Source: Acidobacteriota bacterium
GTDB taxonomy: Bacteria; Acidobacteriota; Vicinamibacteria; Vicinamibacterales; UBA8438
DNA length: 8,253 nt
Direction of reading: 5' to 3'
Assembly (NCBI GenBank): GCA_011523485.1
Contig: WTGR01000416.1
Coordinates: forward strand, 1 to 8,253
The translations under genes and the position numbers were made by a program. The notes under the pieces were generated by a model. The model saw only the letters and a program-made list of their open reading frames with translations. It did not search any database and had not been told where the DNA came from. Each line of letters opens with the position of its first letter. Within the stretch, counting starts at the first letter, position 1. Positions 1-6,635 of the stretch are shown piece after piece.

Positions 1-537
1 CCCCAGCAGCGGCCCCCGAGCCCGCCCCCGCTTGAGCACCTCGAGCCCGTCGGCCGCCAGCTCGCCGTAGGGGTGCGCGCCGGTCAGTTGACCGAGCAGC
101 GAGTTCCGGTCGTAGCCGTCGTCGCCCGCGGCCAGATGAACCAGCATCGGCCCGTGAAACCCCACCAGGCCGCAGCGCGTCGTCACGTAGGTCAGCAGCG
201 CGGTCACGTCGCTGCACCCGAGCAGCACCTTGCATCCCGCGCGCATCCGCTCCGCATCCAGCCACGGCAGCACCTGCGCGCTGCCGTAGCCGCCGCGGAC
301 CGCGAGGACGCCGGCGATGGAGGGATCGGCCCAGGCCGATGCGAACGCGTTCGCGCGCCCCTCCGCCGGTCCGGCCACGTACTTCCGCCGCTCGAACACC
401 GACGGCTCGAACACCGGCGTGAACCCCAGCGCCCGCAACTCGTCGAGCCCGCGGTCGAACACCGTCCGGTCGAACGGACTCCCCGGCGCGATCAGCGCGA
501 TGCGATCACCCGCACGCAACGCCGGCGGCCTGCGCAT
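1..537 (-). CDS. LD-carboxypeptidase (peptidase family S66), N-terminal part, cut by window edge
   Basis: The first 179 residues are present and the reading frame runs off the left edge. The N-terminus (MRRPPALRAGDRIALIAPGSP) is the usual opening of S66 enzymes, which remove the terminal D-amino acid from cytoplasmic muropeptide tetrapeptides (L,D-carboxypeptidase) during cell-wall recycling. VRGGYGS at residues 80-86 and LLGCSDVTALL at about 105-115 are family signatures. Ser109 in GCSD is the expected nucleophile. The Glu and His of the Ser-Glu-His triad lie in the C-terminal half, outside the window. The ATG at 535-537 is 4 bases past the nagZ stop, so the two genes are probably co-transcribed; an AGAGG directly abutting the ATG is too close to be a good ribosome site. 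No signal peptide is visible, which agrees with a cytoplasmic enzyme. Related microcin-immunity (MccF-like) members share the fold, but the nagZ neighbour favours muropeptide recycling. Confidence 0.9.
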   Translation of the reverse strand, partial: MRRPPALRAGDRIALIAPGSPFDRTVFDRGLDELRALGFTPVFEPSVFERRKYVAGPAEGRANAFASAWADPSIAGVLAVRGGYGSAQVLPWLDAERMRAGCKVLLGCSDVTALLTYVTTRCGLVGFHGPMLVHLAAGDDGYDRNSLLGQLTGAHPYGELAADGLEVLKRGRARGPLLG

Positions 538-541
538 CCTC

Positions 542-1633
542 TTACAGCGACTCCCGCATGGCGTGAGCGATCTCCTCGTGCTCGGCGCACCCGATCACCT
601 CGTTCAGGCGCGCTGCCGGAGGCGGCCGCCAGCCGTCATCCCCCTGCAGGAACCGCTCCCGGGCGCGCCGCTGCCGCCCCAGGGCCTCCTCGACCCGGCG
701 CTCGGGCAGCGTGCCGTCCTCCACCGCGCGGATCAGGCCTTCGATGACCTCCACCTGCCCCGCCGGATTCGGCTCGCAGAGCAGCACCAGATCGCATCCG
801 GCGCTGACTGCCTCGACGGCCGCCGGCGCCGCCGCCTGGTGCTTCGCAATGGCGCCCATCGCCATGTCGTCCGTAACCACGAGTCCGTCGTACCCCAGTT
901 CCTGGCGCAGCAGGCCGGTGATCAGCGCCCGCGAGAGCGTCGCCGGCGCGCTCTCATCCAGTGCCGGATACCGGACGTGCGCGGTCATCAGGGCGGCCAC
1001 GCCGGTCTCGATGGCCGCGCGGAACGGCCGTAGCTCGACCTCCTGCAGGCGCCGCGGCTCGTGCTCGACGACCGGCAGCTCCAGATGGGAATCGAGGCTC
1101 GTATCCCCGTGCCCGGGAAAGTGCTTCCCGCACGCGGCCAGCCCTTCCGCTTCGAACGCGCGAATGAGAACGGAGCCGAGCCGTGCGACTTCGCCCGGAT
1201 CCTCCGACAGCGATCGGTCGCCGATGACCGGGTTGGCGGCATTGCTCTGCACGTCGAGCACCGGTGCGTAGTCGAGGGTGATGCCGACGCTCCGCAACTC
1301 GCGCGCGAGAGCGCGGCCGAAACGCGCCGTCAGATCCGCGTCGCCGCGCCGCCCGAGCGTTTCCAGCGGCGGCCACTCCGTGAACGGCGCCCTCAGACGC
1401 TGCACCCGGCCGCCCTCCTGGTCGACCGACACCCAGGGCGGAATCTCCGTGAGCTGCTTGACGTCGTACGCGAACTCGGCCACCTGCAGCGGTGCTTCGA
1501 CGTTCCTCGCAAACAGGATCACGCCGCCGAGATCGAACTCGCGCGCGATTGCGCGCAACTCCACGGGCAGCGCAACATCGGCGAATCCGACCACGACCAG
1601 TTGTCCGAGATGACGCCGCAAGCCTGTAGGCAT
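542..1633 (-). CDS. nagZ: Beta-N-acetylhexosaminidase NagZ (glycoside hydrolase family 3)
   Basis: 363 residues, a normal length for single-domain NagZ. The enzyme removes N-acetylglucosamine from anhydro-muropeptides in peptidoglycan recycling. The diagnostic motifs are all present: DQEGGRVQRL at 71-80, KHFPGHGDTSLDSH at 170-183 with the Asp181-His183 acid/base dyad typical of GH3 NagZ enzymes, and TDDMAMGAI at 254-262, whose first Asp (255) is the expected nucleophile. No signal peptide or lipobox is visible, so it is predicted to be cytoplasmic. The ATG at 1631-1633 gives the usual NagZ N-terminus (HLGQLVVVGF). No Shine-Dalgarno sequence precedes it, and a consensus -10 box on this strand at 1651-1656 predicts a leader of only about 10 bases. 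The LD-carboxypeptidase gene follows after 4 bases and acts on the same muropeptides. A GHMP kinase gene is divergent on the other side. Confidence 0.95.
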   Translation of the reverse strand: MPTGLRRHLGQLVVVGFADVALPVELRAIAREFDLGGVILFARNVEAPLQVAEFAYDVKQLTEIPPWVSVDQEGGRVQRLRAPFTEWPPLETLGRRGDADLTARFGRALARELRSVGITLDYAPVLDVQSNAANPVIGDRSLSEDPGEVARLGSVLIRAFEAEGLAACGKHFPGHGDTSLDSHLELPVVEHEPRRLQEVELRPFRAAIETGVAALMTAHVRYPALDESAPATLSRALITGLLRQELGYDGLVVTDDMAMGAIAKHQAAAPAAVEAVSAGCDLVLLCEPNPAGQVEVIEGLIRAVEDGTLPERRVEEALGRQRRARERFLQGDDGWRPPPAARLNEVIGCAEHEEIAHAMRESL

Positions 1634-1650
1634 CCGAAGGGGTTGCGCTC

Positions 1651-1658
1651 ATTATAAT
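1651..1658. promoter_or_regulatory. Palindromic -10 element shared by divergent promoters (nagZ and GHMP kinase)
   Basis: ATTATAAT is its own reverse complement, so it supplies TATAAT to the plus strand (1653-1658) and to the minus strand (1656 down to 1651). It is the only such A/T run noticed in this GC-rich window and sits in the 31-base gap between divergent start codons. On the plus strand six bases (1659-1664) separate the box from the GTG at 1665, the spacing of leaderless promoters. On the minus strand the expected start is about 10 bases before the nagZ ATG. I see no good TTGACA-like -35 hexamer or extended -10 TG at the proper spacing for either direction. The call rests on position and the perfect -10 match. 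Confidence 0.65.
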
Positions 1659-1664
1659 TCCTGC

Positions 1665-2681
1665 GTGCGGGTTCACGCGTCGGCTCCCACGCGAGTCGAC
1701 CTCGCGGGCGGGACGCTGGACATCTGGCCCCTCTATCTTCTCCACGAAGACGCGCAGACCCTGAACGCCGCCATCACGGTGCGGGCCGAGTGCCAACTGA
1801 CGCCCAACCCCGACGGACGGCTGCGTATCGTCGCGGAAGATACCGGAGCCAGGGTGGAGGCGGCGCACTGGTCGGAGCTCGCAGACACCCCCGCGTCACG
1901 CCTGGTGGCACGCGTGCTCCGCTACTTTCGCGCCGAGGGGCTCACCGTCTCCACCCGCTCGGCGGCCCCGGTCGGCGCCGGCCTGGCCGGGTCCTCGGCT
2001 CTCAACATCGCGCTGTGCGCGGCGCTCGCGCGCTGGCAGGACCGCCAACTGGCCGGGGAATCGCTGATCGCCCTGGCCCTGAACCTCGAGGCCCAGGTAC
2101 TCGGCGTGCCGACCGGAGGCCAGGACTACCGGCCCGCCACCTACGGCGGCATCGCGGCGCTCGAGATGGGTCCGGCCGGCGTGTCGCGCGTTCCACTCGG
2201 CGTCGACCCCGAGTCCCTCACCAACCGAATGGTGCTCGTGTACACGGAGCAGTCCCGCGACTCCGGCATCAACAACTGGGAGGTGACGAAGCGCCGTATC
2301 GATGGCGACCCGTCGGTCACCGCCCTCTTCGACGAGATCCGCGACGTCGCCCTGGGGATGCGGCGCGCCCTCGAAGCGGCCCGGTGGGACGAGGTGGCCC
2401 GCCACGTCGCGCTCGAATGGAACCTGCGCAAGCGGCTGGCGCCCGGGGTCACGACCGCACGACTCGATGCGCTCATCGCCTGCGGCCGGCAGGCCGGCGC
2501 CGACGCCGCCAAGGTCTGCGGCGCCGGCGGAGGCGGCTGCCTCCTCTTTCTGGCCCCGCCCGAACGCACCGCAGCGGTGCGGGACGCCCTCGCTCTGGCG
2601 GGAGCACGCGTGCTGGACTGTCGCATCGACACCCGCGGACTCCGGGTATCGGCTCCGCCGGCCTCGGTTGGCGCGGCATGA
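1665..2681 (+). CDS. GHMP-family sugar/metabolite kinase, substrate unknown
   Basis: 338 residues from a GTG start, the only start codon in frame near the 5' end. The three GHMP kinase signatures are visible: an N-terminal RVDLAGGTLDIWP segment (10-22), the ATP-binding glycine/serine loop APVGAGLAGSSAL (101-113), and the C-terminal KVCGAGGGGCLLFL (283-296). LGVPTGGQDYRPATYGG (146-162) matches the G-x-QD-x-x-x-x-x-x-GG region of heptose-phosphate kinase-like members (HddA type), where the Asp is the likely catalytic base. The family phosphorylates small alcohols such as galactose, mevalonate, homoserine or heptose 7-phosphate. The sequence resembles sugar kinases most, but I cannot name the substrate. 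It is transcribed alone, divergent from nagZ and convergent with rodZ, and is probably a leaderless transcript. The neighbours suggest, without proving, a role in sugar salvage or cell-envelope precursor supply. Confidence 0.85.
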   Translation: MRVHASAPTRVDLAGGTLDIWPLYLLHEDAQTLNAAITVRAECQLTPNPDGRLRIVAEDTGARVEAAHWSELADTPASRLVARVLRYFRAEGLTVSTRSAAPVGAGLAGSSALNIALCAALARWQDRQLAGESLIALALNLEAQVLGVPTGGQDYRPATYGGIAALEMGPAGVSRVPLGVDPESLTNRMVLVYTEQSRDSGINNWEVTKRRIDGDPSVTALFDEIRDVALGMRRALEAARWDEVARHVALEWNLRKRLAPGVTTARLDALIACGRQAGADAAKVCGAGGGGCLLFLAPPERTAAVRDALALAGARVLDCRIDTRGLRVSAPPASVGAA

Positions 2682-2717
2682 TGGACAAGGCAACCGGCAC
2701 GCGGGCACTCGGGCGGA

Positions 2718-2735
2718 TCGCCGATCACTCGGCGA
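2718..2735. terminator. Hairpin between convergent genes, possible weak bidirectional terminator
   Basis: TCGCCGA, loop TCAC, TCGGCGA forms a perfect 7-bp stem with a 4-base loop, placed 37 bases after the kinase stop codon and overlapping the rodZ stop codon (2725-2727). Its location between convergent genes suits a terminator for both. Neither side has a run of T after the stem, so intrinsic termination would be weak, and a chance palindrome in GC-rich DNA is possible. Confidence 0.3.
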
Positions 2736-3558
2736 CGAAGCTCAGGTAGTTCGCCTCCGTGACGCGTATGTCCACGACCTCGCCCGATTCGCCGAGCGAC
2801 CGACCCGGACGCTCGTTGATCGTGAACGCGCAGGCGCCGGCGTCACCCACCCGCAGACCGATCTCCTCCCGCGCGACGATCACCTCTCGCTCACCGGCGC
2901 GCAACAGCCGGGAGATGACCCTGTCGCCATCGGCCGAGGCCTGCACCCAGCAGTCCGCCGTCGCGCTCATCTCCATCGTGAGCACGCCGGATTCGACCGC
3001 TTCGGCCGGCGCCGGGTCCGGGCGCAACGGGGACTCGACCGGCGGTGGGGGCGCCGGCTCTTCCGCAGGCTGCGGCGGAGGCGGCGGCTCGGCCCCGGTC
3101 CCGGTCGCAACCTCCGCGCCCGCGGCGACAAGCCCTGCCGGCGCGGGCGGCTCGGCATCGCTCGGGACCAGCGCGCTCAGCGCCCACAAGACCAACGGCA
3201 CCGCCAACAGCGCGAGCCAGACGACGCTCTTCGCCGTCCGCTGCCGCCGGACGAACTCCTCGTTCGCACGGCCCTCGATGGTCGCATGCAGCGTGGCGAC
3301 GGAGGATTCGTCCGGGAAACGGGCTTCGAACTCCACCAGGGTCTCCTGGGGGTCCAGTCCGACGGTCTCGGCGTAGGAGCGCACGAAGCCGCGCGTGAAG
3401 ATCCCGCCCGGGAGGCTCTCGATATCGTCGCGCTCTATCGCCTGCAGCTTGGAAACGGGGATCTTCGTGGAAGCCGAGATCTGCGCCAGCGTCATGCCGC
3501 GCGCCTTGCGCGCATCGAGCAGCAGCTTGCCGAACGGCTCCGGAGAGGCTTCAGTCAC
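2725..3558 (-). CDS. rodZ: RodZ-like membrane protein: N-terminal helix-turn-helix, single TM segment, C-terminal DUF4115 domain
   Basis: 277 residues with the layout of RodZ, the bitopic protein that links MreB filaments to the elongation machinery in rod-shaped cells. Residues 8-65 are a Cro/C1-type helix-turn-helix (LLLDARKARGMTLAQIS, then IPVSKLQAIE and the FTRGFVRSYAETVGLDP segment typical of RodZ). A short linker leads to a basic RRQRTAK and one hydrophobic membrane segment at about 111-131. Residues 136-187 are a Pro/Ala/Glu-rich periplasmic spacer. Residues 191-270 fit the C-terminal DUF4115 beta domain (CWVQASADG, then LRAGE). The GTG at 3556-3558 starts 12 bases after the end of the upstream thiamine-family gene, so it is probably the last gene of the operon. 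A C1-type transcription factor is the alternative for the N-terminus alone, but the membrane segment and extracytoplasmic domain argue for RodZ. Confidence 0.87.
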   Translation of the reverse strand: MTEASPEPFGKLLLDARKARGMTLAQISASTKIPVSKLQAIERDDIESLPGGIFTRGFVRSYAETVGLDPQETLVEFEARFPDESSVATLHATIEGRANEEFVRRQRTAKSVVWLALLAVPLVLWALSALVPSDAEPPAPAGLVAAGAEVATGTGAEPPPPPQPAEEPAPPPPVESPLRPDPAPAEAVESGVLTMEMSATADCWVQASADGDRVISRLLRAGEREVIVAREEIGLRVGDAGACAFTINERPGRSLGESGEVVDIRVTEANYLSFVAE

Positions 3559-3570
3559 AGGACCCGCACG

Positions 3571-4287
3571 TTAGTCGAGGGTTCTTCCCCTGTCAAACGC
3601 GGCGCGCAGCACCTGCACCCGCTCTGCGATTCGCGCGCGACGGCTCGACGGCCCGCATCGAAAGAGCCGGATGCCCGCCACCCCGGCCGCGCCGGTCGCC
3701 GCCACCGCCGCGCCGTCATCCACCGTCACGCCCCCGATAGCAAGGACCGGCCGGCTGGACGCGCGCACGATGTCGCGCAGTGCATCGAGTCCGAGCGGCG
3801 GCCGGCCCGGTTTCGACGCCGATGCGAACACGGTGCCGGCGAGCAGGTAGTCGATCGCGCCGGACTGCGTTGCCCGCCGCGCCGCGGAAGCGTCGTGAAC
3901 CGAACGCCCCACGATCCAGCCGCGCGGGCCGAGAGCGCGGACGCGCCGCGCGGAGCGCGCATCGTCTTTCAGATGCACGCCGTCGGCGCCGGCCGCCAGC
4001 GCCACGTCGGGGCGGTCGTTGACGACCACGCGGGCAGACGTGGCGCGGGTGCGGTCCACCGCGCCCCGCACCAGGTTCAGGAGACTTCGGTCGTGCAGAC
4101 CGGGTTCCCGGATCTGCACGAGGTCGACACCGGCGTCCGCACAATCGGCGATCACCTCCAGAAGTTGCGGGAGCGCTTCGTCCCCGGCGTCCGTCGCGGT
4201 CTCGGCAAGCGCGATCCGATCGGTCACGAGACAGATCAGGGTCGAAGAGGACGAGAGCGGTACGGGCTTGCAGGCCATGCCTGTCAC
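3571..4287 (-). CDS. ThiE/TenI-family protein (thiamine phosphate synthase or thiazole tautomerase-like)
   Basis: 238 residues of the TIM-barrel family that includes ThiE, which joins the pyrimidine and thiazole halves of thiamine phosphate, and TenI, a thiazole tautomerase. Visible landmarks are LVTDR (20-24), VQIREP (57-62), VVNDRPDVALAAGADGVHL (88-106), GRSVHD (127-132), DYLLAGTVFASASKPG (146-161) and PVLAIGG (180-186). Two ThiE features are altered. The Lys of the QxREK diphosphate-binding motif is Pro62, and the Asp four residues after GVHL, a metal ligand in ThiE, is Ala110, though Asp108 and Asp109 are adjacent. GRSVH, with His131, is the pattern of TenI. The GTG at 4285-4287 overlaps the rnhB stop in GTGA, favouring translational coupling; an ATG three codons later is the alternative start. 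The family is secure, the exact reaction is not. Confidence 0.85.
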   Translation of the reverse strand: MTGMACKPVPLSSSSTLICLVTDRIALAETATDAGDEALPQLLEVIADCADAGVDLVQIREPGLHDRSLLNLVRGAVDRTRATSARVVVNDRPDVALAAGADGVHLKDDARSARRVRALGPRGWIVGRSVHDASAARRATQSGAIDYLLAGTVFASASKPGRPPLGLDALRDIVRASSRPVLAIGGVTVDDGAAVAATGAAGVAGIRLFRCGPSSRRARIAERVQVLRAAFDRGRTLD

Positions 4288-4895
4288 AGGGAGTGCGGCC
4301 GAAAGGAGCGTCGATGCACGTCCGAGTACCCGAACCGGGCGACGGCGTCGACATGCGCACGGGTCGCGTAACCCTTGTGGCGGTCGAAGCCATAGCGTGG
4401 GTCGACGGCGTGCAACCGCACCATCTCCCGGTCACGGCTCACCTTCGCCACGATGGAGGCGGCGGCGATCGCCGCGCAACGCCGGTCGCCCCCGATCACG
4501 GCACGCTGCGGCAGGTCGAGGCCCGGCACGCGAAAGCCGTCGACGAGAGCGAATGCCGGTCGCGGCTCCAGCGCCAGTATCGCGCGGCGGAGCGCATCGA
4601 GCGATGCGCGATGCACGTTGAGCCGATCGACGTCGTCCGGCGCCGCCGAGGCTACGGCCCAGCGGGCAGTCCCGGTGATCTCGACATAGAGTCGCTCGCG
4701 CTGCAACGCCGTCAGCAGCTTCGAATCGCGCAGGCCGGCGATGTGCTTTCGGGAATCGAGCACCACCGCAGCGGCCACCACGGGCCCCGCCAGTGCCCCC
4801 CGGCCTGCCTCGTCGGCCCCCGCGACATGCGCGAACCCTCGACGACGCAGCGCGTTCTCCATGGTCCGCCGCGCTGCGGGACGGGGCCTCGCCAC
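4284..4895 (-). CDS. rnhB: Ribonuclease HII
   Basis: 203 residues if started at the GTG 4893-4895, a typical RNase HII length. The enzyme cuts RNA in RNA-DNA hybrids and removes single misincorporated ribonucleotides. Family motifs are clear: AGADEAGRGALAGPVVAAAVVL (core DEAGRG at 28-33) contains the catalytic Asp28-Glu29 pair, LVDGF provides Asp119, and GGDRRCAAIAAASIVAKVSRD begins with the fourth acidic residue, Asp137. GYATRAH at 175-181 is the conserved C-terminal GY-x-T-x-x-H segment. No Shine-Dalgarno precedes the GTG. The internal ATG at 4860-4862 (giving 192 residues beginning MENALRRRG) is a credible alternative start. It lies 49 bases (or 82 from the ATG) downstream of rplS, a common gene order, and overlaps the following thiamine-family gene by four bases. 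Confidence 0.93.
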   Translation of the reverse strand: MARPRPAARRTMENALRRRGFAHVAGADEAGRGALAGPVVAAAVVLDSRKHIAGLRDSKLLTALQRERLYVEITGTARWAVASAAPDDVDRLNVHRASLDALRRAILALEPRPAFALVDGFRVPGLDLPQRAVIGGDRRCAAIAAASIVAKVSRDREMVRLHAVDPRYGFDRHKGYATRAHVDAVARFGYSDVHRRSFRPHSL

Positions 4896-4944
4896 GAGAA
4901 TGCCGATAGGGCGGCAATCGGAAATACAGGCGACGATGGTCGGG

Positions 4945-5289
4945 CTAGCGCCTGCGCCGTTCGCGCATGCGCGCCGCCTTGCCCCGCAGCTTTCGGAGGA
5001 AGTACAGCTTCGCGCGCCGAACCCGCGCGGAGCGCACGACCTCGATCCGGTCGATCATCGGCGAGTGCAGCGGAAAGATCCGCTCGACGCCCTGGCCGAA
5101 CGACACCTTGCGAACGGTGACGGTCGAGCCGGCGCCGCGGCGATGCTGGCCGATTACGATCCCCTCGAACACCTGAATCCGTTCCTTCTCACCCTCGGTC
5201 ACCCGCACGTGCACGCGAATCGTATCGCCCGACCGGATGTCCGGCCGCTCGACGAGCTGGTTCTGCTCCACCGCTTCGATGGCCTTCAT
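4945..5289 (-). CDS. rplS: 50S ribosomal protein L19
   Basis: 114 residues, the usual L19 length. L19 sits at the subunit interface of the large ribosomal subunit. The sequence [26 protein letters not shown], the [21 protein letters not shown] segment and the [28 protein letters not shown] block are all characteristic, followed by the basic C-terminal tail [12 protein letters not shown]. The frame stays open 48 bases further upstream, but that extension lies within the trmD 3' end and would add a non-homologous tail. The ATG at 5287-5289 is chosen because it has a GAGGAG ribosome site 9 bases before it and overlaps the trmD stop codon in ATGA. Confidence 0.97.
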   Translation of the reverse strand: MKAIEAVEQNQLVERPDIRSGDTIRVHVRVTEGEKERIQVFEGIVIGQHRRGAGSTVTVRKVSFGQGVERIFPLHSPMIDRIEVVRSARVRRAKLYFLRKLRGKAARMRERRRR

Positions 5290-6041
5290 GGCTCTGCTCT
5301 CCTCGTTGCCCCCTGCGTCTGAAGCTCGCGGAGACACTCCCGTTCCTCATCGTCGAGACGCGCACGCCGCAACAGATCCGGTCGCCGGCGGAGCGTGCGC
5401 TTCACCGCCTCGCGCTTCCGCCACCGCCGTATCTCGGCGTGATCGCCGGACACCAGCACTTCAGGCACCTCCTGCCCGTTCAAACTGGCCGGACGGGTGT
5501 ACGTCGGACAGTCCAGCATCCGGCGCACGAACGAATCCGTCGCCACCGACTCCGAATTGCCCACGACGCCGGGCACCTGCCGCGACACGGCGTCGATGAC
5601 CACGGCCGCGGCCAGCTCGCCGCCACTCAGGACGTAGTCGCCGATCGAGATCTCCTCGGTGGCCACCTGTTCGCGTACGCGCTCGTCGACGCCCTGATAG
5701 CGCCCGCACAGCAGAACGATGTGCTCGAGGCCGCTCAAGCGGACCGCCGACTCGTGCGTGAAGGTCCTGCCCTGCGGGGACAGGAGGATCACCGCCGCGG
5801 GTTCTCCGCGGCAATCCCGTACGCGCTCGACCGCGCGGATGAACGGCTCGACCTTCAGCACCATGCCCGGCCCGCCGCCGTACGGCGCGTCGTCCACCGT
5901 ACGGTGACGGTCCGCCGTGAAATCCCGCAGGTCGTGCACCGCCACATCCAGCAGGCCGGCGTCGCGCGCCCGCCCGACCACGCCGACCCTCGTGACCTGC
6001 TCCACCAGCTCCGGAAAGACCGTGACGACGTCGAACTTCAT
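5286..6041 (-). CDS. trmD: tRNA (guanine-N1)-methyltransferase TrmD
   Basis: 251 residues, the standard TrmD size. It transfers a methyl group from S-adenosylmethionine to N1 of G37 in tRNAs, which prevents +1 frameshifting. The SPOUT trefoil-knot landmarks are in place: [11 protein letters not shown] (1-11), [11 protein letters not shown] (50-60), LLSPQG (86-91), [12 protein letters not shown] (111-122), [13 protein letters not shown] (133-145) and PGVVGNSES (157-165). Arg154 and Asp169 fall at exactly the positions of the catalytic pair of the well-studied gamma-proteobacterial enzymes. Residue 116, Glu in those enzymes, is Gln here. The ATG at 6039-6041 has GGGAG six bases upstream and overlaps the rimM stop (ATGA). 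The much longer open frame extending to 6614 is noncoding upstream of this start. Its own stop overlaps the rplS ATG. Confidence 0.97.
   Translation of the reverse strand: MKFDVVTVFPELVEQVTRVGVVGRARDAGLLDVAVHDLRDFTADRHRTVDDAPYGGGPGMVLKVEPFIRAVERVRDCRGEPAAVILLSPQGRTFTHESAVRLSGLEHIVLLCGRYQGVDERVREQVATEEISIGDYVLSGGELAAAVVIDAVSRQVPGVVGNSESVATDSFVRRMLDCPTYTRPASLNGQEVPEVLVSGDHAEIRRWRKREAVKRTLRRRPDLLRRARLDDEERECLRELQTQGATRRAEP
5299..5304 (-). promoter_or_regulatory. Ribosome binding site of rplS
   Basis: GAGGAG on the minus strand, 9 bases before the ATG at 5287-5289 and inside the end of trmD. It decides the rplS start against the longer upstream reading frame. Confidence 0.75.
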
Positions 6042-6628
6042 CCGTCGCTCCCGGTACCGCGACGTTCCGACCGCCGGCCGCCGCCCGCGGCCCGGGTTCG
6101 ATTCACCTCGAGCAGACCGGGCGGCGGATCGATGACAATCGACTCGGCGTCCGCATCGACCGTGACGCAGATCTCCGCAACGAGCGGAACGTCGATCTCG
6201 CGCCCCCGCGGGCCGACGATCAGGCGCTTGGCTCCCGCGGGTCCTTCGACCGCGGCCACCGTCCCGACCTCGTCGCCGCTCACCGTCCGTACCACGCAGC
6301 CGACGAGTTCGTGTTCGTACCACGTGTCCGCCGGAAGCGGCTGCAGCGCCTCGTCCGGCACGCGCAGCTCGACGCCCCGCAGGCCCTCCGCGGCGCTCAG
6401 GGTGTCTACCCTCTCGAAGGAAACGACCGGACGACCGCGGTGGAACCACGCGTCCCGGATCTTCACCGCTACGGGGATGCCGGCCTGCGCCACGAACAGC
6501 GTGCCGCCCGCGCGAAAGCGCTCCTCCGGAAAGTCGGTCTCCGGGTTGACCACCACCTCGCCATGCCTCCCGTGCGTCCGCGCGACGACGCCGACGACCG
6601 CCATCTCCCGCCACGAGCCGTGCTCCAC
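6038..6628 (-). CDS. rimM: Ribosome maturation factor RimM
   Basis: 196 residues from a GTG at 6626-6628. RimM binds ribosomal protein S19 and helps 30S head assembly. Residues 10-90 form the N-terminal RimM domain (VVGVVARTHGRHGEVVV, then the SAAEGLRGVELRV segment). Residues 100-175 are the PRC-barrel (TWYEHELVGCVV, GTVAAVEGPAGAKRLIV, IDVPLV) ending in the typical DPPPGLLEV. A basic, low-complexity tail follows. The GTG is preferred because GAGGAG lies 10 bases upstream, overlapping the end of khpA, whose stop is 7 bases before the start. An ATG eight codons later (6602-6604; 188 residues) is closer to the family's usual N-terminus, but its only purine-rich sequence abuts it. The gene overlaps trmD by ATGA. 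Confidence 0.93.
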   Translation of the reverse strand: MEHGSWREMAVVGVVARTHGRHGEVVVNPETDFPEERFRAGGTLFVAQAGIPVAVKIRDAWFHRGRPVVSFERVDTLSAAEGLRGVELRVPDEALQPLPADTWYEHELVGCVVRTVSGDEVGTVAAVEGPAGAKRLIVGPRGREIDVPLVAEICVTVDADAESIVIDPPPGLLEVNRTRAAGGGRRSERRGTGSDG

Positions 6629-6635
6629 CGGCGCG

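Noticed and set aside
73..1657. Plus-strand open frames opposite the LD-carboxypeptidase and nagZ genes
   Set aside because: The minus-strand genes carry complete family motifs; the plus frames have no recognisable domain and Arg/Ala-rich composition.
2302..4371. Plus-strand open frame of 689 codons opposite rodZ, the ThiE-family gene and rnhB
   Set aside because: It is antisense to three recognisable genes, has Arg/Pro/His-rich low-complexity translation with no domain, and is expected from third-position GC bias.
4903..4921. CCGAT...ATCGG inverted repeat between rplS and rnhB
   Set aside because: The stem is only 5 bp with a 9-base loop and has no T-run, too weak to call a terminator or regulatory element.
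6042..6614. Upstream extension of the trmD reading frame to 6614
   Set aside because: The extension is Arg/Gly-rich, overlaps rimM in another frame, and the ATG at 6041 has a GGGAG ribosome site and the canonical TrmD N-terminus.
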